Below, in pieces: positions 43,950 through 54,415 of a DNA stretch of 64,000 bases; position 1 is the stretch's first letter, and the number at the start of each line of letters is the position of its first letter. The notes beneath the pieces are model-generated. The model had not been told where the DNA came from. It ran no database searches and saw nothing but the letters and a program-made list of their open reading frames with translations. The DNA comes from Pelomyxa schiedti (Eukaryota > Evosea > Pelobiontida > Pelomyxidae), in contig JAHLWZ010000714.1 in NCBI GenBank assembly GCA_020536535.1, positions 21,741 through 85,740 on the forward strand. Reading direction: 5' to 3'. The position numbers and the translations under genes were made by a program.

Positions 43950-46331
43950 ATGTCGTCGTCGTGCTTGACGAGTTTCGTTACGTGGGTGGGGCGGGGCAAG
44001 TTCGCCCACTTCCCGTCGTTCTCCAAAGGAGGAGCCCCCGACGACGATGAAAACGAAACTATGGGACCAGCCTCCGCCTCCGCCACCTCAGCCGCCGCTG
44101 CCGCCTCCCCCCACGTGCATAAAACAACTGCCTCCAAATCCAAGCCCACGAAAAGGAGCGCCGAGGGCGACGACGATGACGAGGATTTGGACGGCGACGT
44201 GGACCCAGAGGTCATCAAGGAATTCAATCTGGAAACATATGACGACGAGGAGTGTATGTCTTTACTTGTCACTGTACTTTTTTTTTCCCTCTTTGTTTGA
44301 CAATAAAAGTCCATGGTGTATGTAATTTTTCATTTTGGATTTTAGCTGTTCCATTGGAGATGGCCCCTGTGTATGAAAATCCAGAGGACGATCCATACTT
44401 GGATAACCCACAGGTGCCAATATGTGCGATTCACTGTATAGATATAAATAGATTACATTACAACAACAACAAAAAAAACACACTCCTGTGTACTATTACG
44501 TTGCAGACCACCTTTTTTAGGAAGAAGAAGATGAAGAAATCGAGGAGCTAACAATTACTGATAACGATCTATTTGTCTTGTCTGCAACGACTGACCTTGA
44601 TGACAACTTTCACCACCTCGATGTCAACTTGTTAGTTGCCGAAATCCATTCCATTTCTAGCACGCAACTGAAGGTTCACACAGATACGAGGAGGATGAAG
44701 ACAACTTATATTGTCATCATGACATCTTATTACCAGACTTCCCTCTTTCTCTAGCTTGGATGGAACTTAAGCCCGGACTCAATGGTTTTCTTCCCGTGCT
44801 GTTCACTCCCCGTTACACTGTTTTGTTCCAGGAAACTGTGTTGCTGTTGCAGGGTTCCAGCCAGGTATCGAGCTGTGGGCATTAGATGTAATTGATCCTC
44901 TACAACCTCTTGCAACGCTTGGTGGGCCAGTTGGAGGCACTGAAGGGAAAAAAAGTGTCAAGAAAAAAATCAAGGGTAAAAAGAAGGTTAGAAAACTTCC
45001 TGATACAGTAAATACTGAGTTGTCTTTCAGAAAACTTCCAAAGTCGAACTGGTGCCAGGCAGCCACAGTGATGCAGTTCTTTCTCTTTCGTGGAATGCAC
45101 ACCAGAAGTTTGTTCTTACAATTGCATCACATAAAACATCAAACAAATGTTAAACGATTCAAACAGAAACCTCCTGCTAAGTGGGTCTGCTGATAAAACG
45201 GTAAAACTTTGGGATTTAGACAAACTTACCTCTGTTCATACATTCGAATTCCATAGTGATAAAGTACAAACCAGCAATGCCCAAGCTTAAACTCATTTCC
45301 TCTCTTCAAGGTTCAATGTGTGCAATGGAATCCAGCTGAACCCTCAGTAATTTCAACCACATCCTTCGACCGCACTGTCCGGGTGTTGGATGTCCGAACT
45401 GACAAGTGCTCTTTAACATGGTCCCTTACTGATTCAGATCCAGAGCATACCACATGGAATTCCCTTTATCCCACTCAATTACTGGTATTATACCAGATAG
45501 CCCTTATTTGTTTCTCACGTACTACTTCAGGCCTCCCAGGAAAATGGTAATGTTCTGTGCTTTGATGCACTGAAAGGCGCCTCCACTACATCGACCCCAG
45601 CTCCTCCCCTGTGGACACTGGCAGCTCACTCAAAAGCTACAACAGGAGTCACTGTTTGCTCAGCAGCACGAATGTTCGCCACATCTTCATTGGACAAATA
45701 TGTGAAACTGTGGTCCTACAGTGAAGGTTTTCCCCACCTTCTTACATCCAAGAGATCAGAGGTCATCATCCCACTCTCGCAAATAATTAATTGGTCTCAT
45801 TTCTTGTGAATCACAGGGCAAGGTGTGCACTGTGTCATTCTGTCCAAGTGATTCGCCTTTCCTTTTGGCCTACAGTGGTAATTCTCCACAAACCAGTGTC
45901 TGGAACACCACTGACTCTGCTGTGGTACGAAGCACTTTCATCGATAACACTACAACCAGGCCAAATACAACAGCACTTCCACACACACCCACAACAGCCG
46001 ATTCGCTAGCTCCACTTCCAACCAATCCAACAACACCAGAGCCATCTCAAATCCCACCCCCAACAACTGCTGCAACAACTACACCTACACACATCCAAGT
46101 CTCTCCCAATTCCCCCGCGCCTGCACCAGAAAGTGCAGCGTTGACATCTGCAGCTACCACTCACACAACTGCCATCAAGCCACTGAAAAAGGGCTCTAAA
46201 ACTAAGCCAAGTCCGGCCGAAACTAAGGTAATTCTGCCGTATGCATTTGATTTATTGTAACCCTTTTGCAGAAACCCAAGCTGAAGAAGAAAAAAGATAG
46301 AAAGTTCAAGAAAGTGGTCTCCTTCTCCTGA
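43950..46331 (+). CDS. PWP1: PWP1-like WD40 nucleolar protein
   Basis: ATG 43950 (MSSSCLTSFVTWVGRGK) matches the PWP1 start pattern (V..V.WV..G.A). An acidic stretch (GDDDDEDLDGDVDPEV, EFNLETYDDEE) is followed by APVYENPEDDPYL and LTITDNDLFVLSATTD. GIELWALDVIDPLQPLATLG and a Lys-rich KKSVKKKIKGKKK loop are characteristic of the PWP1 second blade. WD repeats include HSDAVLSLSWN, LLSGSADKTVKLWDL, VQCVQWNPAEPSVISTTS, DRTVRVLDVR and ATSSLDKYVKLWS. The C-terminus has a Thr/Pro-rich linker of ~100 residues, then a basic end (KKPKLKKKKDRKFKKV), stop 46329-46331. PWP1 binds chromatin and supports rRNA transcription and ribosome assembly downstream of mTORC1 in animals. The Thr/Pro linker looks lineage-specific. 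Confidence 0.85.
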
Positions 46332-46486
46332 TTCTACCCAAGGTGGCAAAAAAATAAAAAAACAAATTCCTTCAGCATTCCTTACTTTTAGACAGTTTAG
46401 TTTTAAAGCTCTCAGCTCTCACTCACTTTTTCTTCCCCTTCATTTGCTTGCTGCCTCAAACTCGATTCCTCACTTAAGATTCTCCC

Positions 46487-47869
46487 TCACGGTTTAGAAT
46501 GTGGTGGTGTTGTGGTATTAGTGGTGGTATTAGTACCACCCAATGCCGATGAGGCTGCAGCATTTGTTGGTGGGTGAACCCGGCTTAGAAGGAATTGTTG
46601 CACAATAGTAAATTGCTCTATCTGGTCCTTGCATTGCTCAAATGTCTTTGCAGGGGCTTCAGCAACAGCACCTCTACACAATTTAGTTAGAAGTCAGACT
46701 TTAGAGTATTATGAAATTATATAATTACAAGATATCACATCGTAATTTAAAAAAATGTGGGGAGATGAAGAACTTTTGTTGCTGGAACCATGCAGCCCAA
46801 GTCAGAGAGCTAGGATCAGGAGGGTTGACACCTGGTGGTGCACCAGTACCACTGGAACTAGGGCTCGTGGGAGGTGTGGTACCAACCTTAGATGGTGTTG
46901 CCGGATTCTTGGAACTAGTAGTGGACGGGAGAGAAGGAGGTGTGTTTGTTGCCAGTGATGGTGGTGTATTTACAGGAATAGGAATTGGGTTCGCGGTGGC
47001 GAAAGGGTTCAGAAGAACAGTATTAGGAATAGGGGCTGGAGTTGCAGTTGCAGTTGGAGGAGGATGAGGAATTGAGGGAGTAGCTGGAGGGAGAGGAAAA
47101 TCGGGAAGCGGAGTGGGAGTGTAGGCTGGAGTGGATGGTAGATGCGGAGTTGGAGTGGCAGTTGTATGTGGAGGGGTTGGCTGCTGCCCTTGCAGGAGTG
47201 TTCTGAGCATCTCTATTTCTTGCCGCTGCTTCTCGACTTGAAGGAGAAGAGTCGATGTGTCTGCCTTACCAGTACTTGGGTAAGGAGGAGGGGGAGGCAA
47301 GGATTCGATTGGTTGCTGTGGTGGAGGTGGTGGAGGCGGTGGATTTGATGCACGAACAACACCAGGTTGCGAAGGCTTAGTGCTTACCTACTTCAATATT
47401 AGTACACCCCCCTATAATAAAATAGTATTGACTTTTTTTTTTGCGTTTTGTTTTCTACTTCATACATCCTTCCATTGTAATTTATGGTAACAAGAAGAAT
47501 TCACAAAAGATTGGACATAAGCAGGGCAGGGATAGGTACCTGAGGTAAGGTCGGCTTTTGTTCTTGCAGTTGCTGGGGCGGAGGCTGAGGCTGCTGCTGC
47601 TGGACAGGGCCGGAGCCGGGAGGCCCGGCGAGGGAGAGGAGCAGCTGCACGGCGGTCTCGAGGTTGCCGCGGGCGGCGGACACCACCGCCTCGATGAGGA
47701 ACACGGGGGCGTTGGGGAACAGGGCCTGCAGGGTCTGCACCTGCTGCTGCATGTGGGCCTGCTGCGCCCCGGGGTCGACCGCGGCGGCGCCCCCGGAGGC
47801 GGGGGGAGGCGGCGGGGGCGGGGGCGGCGGAGGGTGCAGGGCTGGGGCGCGAGCCGGGGGAGACGACAT
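46487..47869 (-). CDS. CUE-domain, proline-rich coiled-coil protein
   Basis: ATG 47869 (MSSPPARAPALH). A Pro run is followed by a CUE-type ubiquitin-binding domain at about residues 35-85: MQQQVQTLQALFPNAPVFLIE and VVSAARGNLETAVQLLLSLA, with the F/L-P and terminal L-L patterns of the three-helix fold. Gln/Pro tracts, a Pro-rich exon and a short coiled coil (LLLQVEKQRQEIEMLRTLLQ) come next. A long Pro/Thr-rich linker leads to LTWAAWFQQQKFF, and after one more intron TFEQCKDQIEQFTIVQQFLL and an Ala/Thr tail, stop at 46487. The protein probably binds ubiquitin and assembles complexes. The divergent neighbour is TSG101, another ubiquitin reader. The GC-rich first exon is typical of this window. 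No named ortholog is recognised. Confidence 0.7.
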
Positions 47870-48218
47870 TGTTGTTTGTGGCGGAGCGTACGCTGCTGTT
47901 GGCTCGCAAGGTGCTGTTGTTGATGTTGGAGTTGTTTTTAGGGCGAGGGGGGAGTTGTTGTTTTGGGTGGGTTGTTGCAGTGACGCCCCTCCAAACCCCA
48001 AAACGATTGTTTTGCTTTTCGACTGGTTTTCGCAGTACCCTTCACCCAATCATCCTGAGGGAGCCTAGCTTCTGCTGGACTGCACACAAGCAATAGAATC
48101 GCCCTCTTCGGGGGATGGGGATACAGGAACCACCTAGATCCAGCAAGCTTAACCAACTACCAAATAACAAAAAAAAAAACAAAGACAAAGAAACAACCAG
48201 TGAGAGTAGTATCCAGTG
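47870..48218. promoter_or_regulatory. Divergent promoter region between CUE-domain gene and TSG101
   Basis: The two ATGs (47869 minus, 48219 plus) are 349 bases apart with no supported gene between them. An A-run at 48169-48180 and a CT-rich stretch are present. The arrangement suggests a bidirectional promoter. Confidence 0.4.
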
Positions 48219-50162
48219 ATGTCGTACCCGCCCATGGCGCGACCGTACTTGGTGAGCAGCGGGGGGCCGTACCCGCCCCAGCCGCTGCCCCCCGCCGCGG
48301 CCCCCCCCTCAGGGTACGGCGGCACCCCCCGCGGGCCGCCGTCGCAGGCCAGCATGGCGCTGCAGAACCTCGACGTGCAGTTGTCGCAGCTGCGGATCTA
48401 CAGGGACCCCACGAGGGTGAAGGCCGACTGCGCCCAGTTCCTGGGCGTGTACTCCACTTTCGCCGTCACTGTCTCGCCTTTGCGTGCGTGCCCCAATGTC
48501 CACTGCGCCTCCCTTTCGTTTGCCTATTGGTTTTTGTCGTCTGTTTTCACTGGATTTTTTTTTTTTTTTTTTGTGTTAGTTTTAGTTCTTTGGGGGTTGT
48601 GAGTGTGTGTTTTTTGGGTGGATATTGTATTTATTTATGATTAGCGGCCAATGCACCTGGTGCGTCGAGCCATGTTATTTCCTTAACTGGGGGGACTATT
48701 CCTGTGTCATACAAAGGTTGCTTCGTTTCAATTCCTTTTTGTCATGTTGGAACTAAAGATGCATGAAAATAGACAGTAAATACAATATCCCAATAGCGAT
48801 TTATATAATTGATGCGTATCCCTCTCGGCCACCAATTGTATTTGTGACTCCGACTGCAAGTGATTTCCCACCCACTTTCTAAGAAAAATACCCACCAATC
48901 CTTAAGATATGGCACTTCAGCCTCAGCACCGAAATGTTGGAACCTCAGGGTTATGCAATACTCCTTACCTTGCGAATTGGAATATGAGTTGCAATTTATT
49001 AGGAATGGCACAAGAATTGTGTTCAATATTCAGTAGAGATCCTCCTGTACGCACCGTATCTAGGCCTGCTCAACCCCCGACTCAATCATACAATGGAGGT
49101 GCTGTTTATACTTCCTACACAAATGCAGCTACACCCGGCTATGCACAAGGAAGTTACGCTCAGTATCCTCCCTCAACAAATATAACATATCCATCGTCTA
49201 CACCCTCTTACCTTACAAATTCTGCAACGTATCCTGTTTCTAATCCCACAACTCCACAACAAAATTATCCTCCATCAAATTACCCTATGAATGCAGCTAC
49301 TAATTACCAGGCATCACAGCAGTCCACACCATATGGCACTTCATCATACACACAACCACAATACCCTGGAGCCACCACCGCATATCCAACAGAAGGATGG
49401 TCATCTTACCCCGCCAATTACTCCCAAGGTGCATATCAGCAGCCACAGCAGTATTATGGACAACCACAACAACCGCCACAGCAAACACCACAGCAGCCGG
49501 CATACGCACAACCACCCCCACAAGAAGACCCACAGGTAATATTACGTAAGGTATCAGTGCAGAGACTGGAAGAAAGACTGCAACAAAAAATCCAAGAATA
49601 TGTAAAGGTAACTTTGTCTTTGACATGTGTATACCTAAGCTTGGCAGGCCAGTCAACAGGAGCTTGAAACTCTTCAAAAGTCAGGAGCGGCGCTCCAAGA
49701 GGAAGTCAACAGACAGCAACAACAGCTGGCCCAAATGAAAGCAGCAAACCTTGCAGCTGAAACGCAGGTCCCGGAACTGAATTCCCAGCTTACAGCTGTT
49801 ACTAACTGGGTGGAACAAAACAAAAATATCGACGTGGACATAGACACACAAACCGAGCTCAAGGATGTTTTGTTGAATCAGTGTGTCTTCTTCCATTTCT
49901 TTTTCTGCCTCTAATACAATCTAGGCTTGTCCGCGAAATAGCAAAAGAGCACGCAATAGAAGACCTTTTATTCTGCCTGGAACGGCAAGCCGGAAAAATT
50001 CCTGTTGATGAGTACCTCAAGGTAATAGTCCTATCATCTTCAACAACAAATACTAATATATATAAAAACACACAGACCGTGCGTGCACTTTCCCATGAGT
50101 TGTTTGAGTACAAAGCACTCATACTCAAAATCCAAACAACAAGAGGGATGAAGGGGTCATAA
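48219..50162 (+). CDS. TSG101: ESCRT-I subunit TSG101/Vps23
   Basis: ATG 48219 (MSYPPMARPYLVSSGG). A Pro-rich N-terminus of ~50 residues precedes the UEV domain: DPTRVKADCAQFLGVYSTF, then after an intron with an 18-T tract ASSHVISLTGGTIPVSYKG, NIPIAIYIIDAYPSRPPIVF, and HRNVGTSGLCNTPYLANW followed by LLGMAQELCSIFSRDPPV. A long Tyr/Pro/Gln-rich linker follows, then the coiled coil (RLEERLQQKIQEYVK; LQEEVNRQQQQLAQMKAAN). The C-terminal steadiness box is EIAKEHAIEDLLFCLERQAG and TVRALSHELFEYKALILKIQ, stop 50160-50162. TSG101 recognises ubiquitinated cargo and PTAP-like motifs on endosomes. All family regions are in the expected order. The alpha-glucosidase start is only 143 bases downstream. Confidence 0.93.
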
Positions 50163-50304
50163 TTAAAATGTAGTTTCAACGAAACGACAAGTTCGTTGTT
50201 GTCAACCGGGAACTTAATTACGTTTTTGTGTCTTGGCATTTATCTAATTTGCTCAGTAGTGGCAAAAAAAAAGAAAAAACCACAGGAGAGGCGCCGAGAT
50301 CCAC

Positions 50305-52505
50305 ATGGCCGCAGCCCGTAACGACAGGTGGTGGGAATCGGCTGTCGTTTATCAGGTCTACCCTCGTTCGTATCAAGACAGGTATTACCGGTTGTTTTTC
50401 TTGTTTTCTCGAGTTGAAGCACCGTAGTAATGACGATGGTGTCGGAGACATCCCTGGGATCACCTCGCGATTGCAATATATACGCGACTTGGGTGCCACT
50501 GCCATTTGGATAAGTACGTAGTAGAGAAGAGAAACCGTTTACTAACACTTCTGAAGGTCCTATTTACCCCTCTCCTATGGTCGACTTTGGGTACTGCTTT
50601 TTAGATTCCTCGTGTACTCATTTTTAAAAGATATGATGTCAGCTGTTACACGGACGTGGAACCACTCTTTGGAAATCTCGCTCAGTTCGATCAGTTACTT
50701 GCAGTTGCTCACTCCCTCGGCCTACGTGTTATTTTGGATTTTGTACCTAACCACACATCTAACTTGCATCCATGGTAGAATACAAGTCGTTGGCTTTATC
50801 TCATCGAAGATTGCAGGTTTCTTGACTCGAGGTCTTCTCGAAGTTCACCAAAGCGCGATTGGTATATCTGGAAGGACCCGAACCCCGTCACTGGCGGACC
50901 CCCAAATAACTGGGTCCCGCATTTTGGAGGTCTGCCAAACGCGGTGGCTGGCGTAGTATTTAAACTACCCACAGGAACGACTGCGTGGGAATTTGATGAC
51001 CTGACGGGCCAATATTACTTGCATCTCTTCACTAAAGAGCAACCAGATCTCAACTGGGACAACCCAGAAGGTCCATACTAGAAAATAGCCTGAAAAACTA
51101 AGTACGTTGCAGTGGAAAGTGCAATGCTGAATTCAATGGAGTTTTGGCTAAGGAGGGGTGTTGATGGCTTTAGGGTTGATGTCATATGTCTTCTCGCTAA
51201 AGATAAGATGTTTCGAGACGATCCACCAAACCCAGAATGGAACTCGAGCATGCCATGGGGCTCCTCTATCTTGAGGTAAAGTTCCTCTCCGTCGGTTTAT
51301 TTCCTGCACCTGGATGACTGTGTAAAAAGAGTATTCAGTGAGGACCAACCACGCGTGCACGATATCATTTCGAGGATGCGAACACTAGTTGACAGGTATC
51401 TTTACCCTGTCAGTTCTTTTCTAAAAGACACCGAGGTATCATTCTGTGCTTATCGGAGAGGTCTGGTATGAGTATCCTAGACTTGTGAAGTACTATGGTG
51501 ATGATAACGAGTGCCACCTTCCGTTCAATTTTGGTCTCATTCGTACTGAATTTTCTGCTGCTGCAATAGCCGAAGTAGTATTTCCCATTGCGGATTTTCT
51601 CTAATTTCGATGAAGAAAGTATGCTCCTATGAGAAGGAATTAAGAAGCACTCTTAATGGCTGGCCGAATTGGGTACTGGGAAATCACGATGTTTCTAGGG
51701 TTGCCACACGCATAGGTGCAGAAAAGGTGGCGATTGCCCAAATGCTATTGCTCACCCTAAGAGGAACACCCACTCTCTACTATGGTGATGAGATAGGGAT
51801 GCACGATGTAGGGATGATTACTCATTATCTTCTTTTTACCCTAGTAGGTTTGTATTCCTCCAGAAAAAACTCAAGATCCAATGGCGAAGGCAAAAACTCT
51901 TGGATCCGAGGTATCACGAGACCCTGAACGCACGCCCATGCAACACAACGCAAGTGCATTTGCCGGATTTTCCAGTATTTTCCACATCTGAAGTCCTGTC
52001 CGTAACCCAATCCATAGATGTTGAACCGTGGTTGCCGGTCGCCACTGATTATACAAAGAACAATGTAGAAGCCGAACTAAGGGACCCACAGTCAATACTC
52101 ACCCTCGTAAAGCATCTGCTTTCACTTCGCGCAGGAAAAGACTCGGCTGCCAAGCTACTGTGCAGTGGAGATTACCAACACCTTCTGCCTGACACCCCTA
52201 CTACCCCAAGCACGGCACCACACCCCTGCCTAGACCCAGGCTCCATTCTGGCATTCAAGAGGGCTCTACCCCCCTCCATGGCAAGTGGGACTCCTCCAAG
52301 TGGCACTCCCACCGAGCACGGCTCTCTTCCCGCCATCATTTCAGTGCTTAACTTTGGTGCTATCTCACAGACAGTGGACACGGGACTTGACGGCACAGCC
52401 GTTGCAATTGCCTCCACGCTCATGGACCACAGCTCCCTCAAGCCTGTCGACTTGCATTCTGTCACTCTGAGGCCATTTGAAGGGCTAGTCCTCCACCTGG
52501 CCTGA
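50305..52505 (+). CDS. GH13 alpha-glucosidase (maltase/oligo-1,6-glucosidase type)
   Basis: ATG 50305 ([18 protein letters not shown]). The exon reads YPRSYQD, spliced to [18 protein letters not shown] and [10 protein letters not shown], then [14 protein letters not shown]13 regions seen: [16 protein letters not shown] (region I); [15 protein letters not shown] (region II, nucleophile Asp); IGEVWYEYP (region III, acid/base Glu); [15 protein letters not shown] (region IV, Asp). [20 protein letters not shown] and [19 protein letters not shown] are typical of alpha-glucosidases. The C-terminal exon forms the beta-sandwich and ends FEGLVLHLA with the stop at 52505. It releases glucose from maltose/isomaltose-type oligosaccharides. 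No signal peptide or anchor is visible, so it is probably cytosolic. Family members are common in bacteria and some protists and fungi; introns confirm a nuclear gene. Confidence 0.9.
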
Positions 52506-53737
52506 ACTTCAGTCTTTTGGAAGTTTTGTTCAAAAAAGTTTTCTTGTGGCTATTTTTTGTGGATCAGATTGGCCTGCACGTAGTGTTCGAACATGACACT
52601 GGAAATTAGGGATCTTCAGAGTCCCACGGTCAGTACTTTGTCATGGTCCTCACCCTGTGTACTACCATGTGTCACAAACCATACCATACACCCGTGACCC
52701 ACAAAAAAATCAACAGTAACACCCTTTCGACTTGCCTTTGAGTTGGGGGAAAAAAAAAAAAAGAATTCGACTCTTGAACCATCCGGGCCAGTGCGCAGTG
52801 GGAATCGAACCCGGTACCTACTGGTTTTGGGACACCACCCATAAACGCCTACACCAGTGGACCTTATAAAGGTTATCGTAGCCATAGAACCGCCGCCTTT
52901 CCCCCGCCACCACAACATCGATTGACGCTGGACTGTGTGTGGTTGTATTTTGGTAAATTAAAAAAAAAAAAAAACGGTAGAAATTAATTAACAGATACAG
53001 ATACGAGCCAGCAGCAACCCCCAATGAAGATGATTGATTTGTTGATGGTAAATAAATATAAGACTGGATGTATCCCTAAGGTCCCCCAAATCCAACCACG
53101 TCTCACACAGGTAGTGGTGCCAAAAAGATTGTCCATTCCAAAAATATTCATTTCATACCCAAAAAAGAATGGTGGAACAATTACGTCCAAGCGTCCCACC
53201 GAAGCGTGATTTTTGACTGAAAACAGTTTGTGAAACAAGTCAATTTTTAATGGTTTTCAACAAGAACACCGATAGGAGAGGTAATATCCATTCCCCACTT
53301 TAGGCAAAATTGGGCTCCGGACTCAACAGTGGACGCTGGGGGCAAACATTTTTTGGCGGTTGTCCTCCGAGGACTTCCCAGAAAAACATACAAAACGGGA
53401 AGGTCGGTGTGTGTTTTTTTTTCTTCTTTGCCGGATAGGTACCTCTTTCACCACCTTCCTGCGGGTAGTGACGTGGGCCGTTGTGGCGACAAGAGAATGT
53501 ACAGTCGTGTGCCCCCTAGACCGGTGTTCCCGGATATGCGACACTAGAAGAAGAAAAAAAAATGTTTTTTTTTCCCTTAAACACCCATCAAAGCTTCCCC
53601 TACACTCACACTTCAGTCCAACCCAGGCCTGGGAAACAACACTCGTGCAGGTAATCGTCGCCTGCACACAAGGGGAAGGCTCACCGCTTCAAGAGACACT
53701 GTCCCCCTGATGGCCACTTTCCAGAAAACCTGGATTA
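52506..53737. other. Gene-poor stretch after the alpha-glucosidase gene
   Basis: Apart from the tRNA-like segment at 52.74-52.86 kb, no gene is firm. A plus-strand stretch around 53438-53547 reads LPAGSDVGRCGDKRMYSR and could be an exon of a gene continuing into the repeat pair at 53.7-54.2 kb, but I could not assemble it. A-, T- and pyrimidine-rich runs are frequent. Confidence 0.35.
52740..52864 (-). repeat. tRNA-like / SINE-like segment
   Basis: On the minus strand a perfect Pol III B box GGTTCGATTCC (52811-52801) lies 57 bases from the start of an A-box-like TGGTGTAGGCG (52857-52847), close to the spacing inside a tRNA gene. A cloverleaf does not form: the acceptor ends GGTCCAC and TGCGCAC do not pair, and only 3 of 5 T-stem pairs hold. 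Downstream on the same strand is a 13-base T-run that could terminate Pol III. A decayed tRNA or the head of a tRNA-derived SINE fits best. Confidence 0.4.
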
Positions 53738-54163
53738 TTTTTTTCCTCTTTGACTGTCGCAAATCCGGCACCACCGGCTTTGGGGGCAAACTACTCCTCT
53801 TGTACCCGCAATCACAACGAGCCACGTCACAGTTCACAGTTTGCAGCCCAAGGAGTCTCGGTCAGGGAAAAGGAAAGAAAAAAGCATTTTTTCGCGAACA
53901 TCAGATCACCCACTCACCTAGTAGCCGGAGGAAGGGAAGCGCTCAAGCCCTCTGCGTTCAGATGCACGTGCACTCTCATGCCATTCCTTGCGCCTCCCAG
54001 CTCCTCCAAGTCTCAAGCTGGACTGTGATTGTAGCGGAAGCAGACCTTTTTTTTTCCTCTTCAGGTGTCGCAAATCCAGCATCACCGGTCATGGGGGCAA
54101 ACAGCTCCGCTTTGGGATGCGAATACAATGCCCCACGTCACGACCCACAGTTTGGTGTCCGCT
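53738..54163 (+). repeat. Two diverged direct repeats (~110 bp), possibly duplicated exons
   Basis: Copy 1 (53738-53845) and copy 2 (54047-54163) share TTTTTTCCTCTT, TGTCGCAAATCC, GGGGGCAAAC, CCACGTCAC and CACAGTTTG in order. Read in their respective frames they encode VANPAPPALGANYSS and NEPRHSSQF against VANPASPVMGANSSA and NAPRHDPQF. The shared upstream pyrimidine tract (with CAG in copy 2) looks like a splice acceptor, so this may be a tandem exon duplication in an unrecognised plus-strand gene ending TREPFTEQI at ~54198. Confidence 0.45.
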
Positions 54164-54320
54164 GCCAGACCCGAGAACCTTTCACCGAACAGATCTAGCC
54201 AGAGGCTCAGATCCGGACTTAGACTTTTAGGTTAAGAGCTTTCTATTGGTAAGTCTATTGGATAGATGTCTTTTCCGGACACTTCTAAGAGTTTTTTTGC
54301 CCCCTGTGGGCAATGGATAT

Positions 54321-54415
54321 GGCGAAATAAAAAAAACACCAGACCGCCGATCCTGAGAGACAACAAGGAAAATGACAGCGTTCCGGTCTGTTGTTTCTAC
54401 AGTGGTTTGCAAAAG
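54321..54415 (+). repeat. Left terminal inverted repeat
   Basis: It contains CACCAGACC, GATCCTGAGAGACAACAAGG, AATGACAGCGTTCCGGTCTG and TTTGCAAAAGT. An ATG at 54372 opens the frame MTAFRSVVSTVVCKSR heading into the element. Confidence 0.8.
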
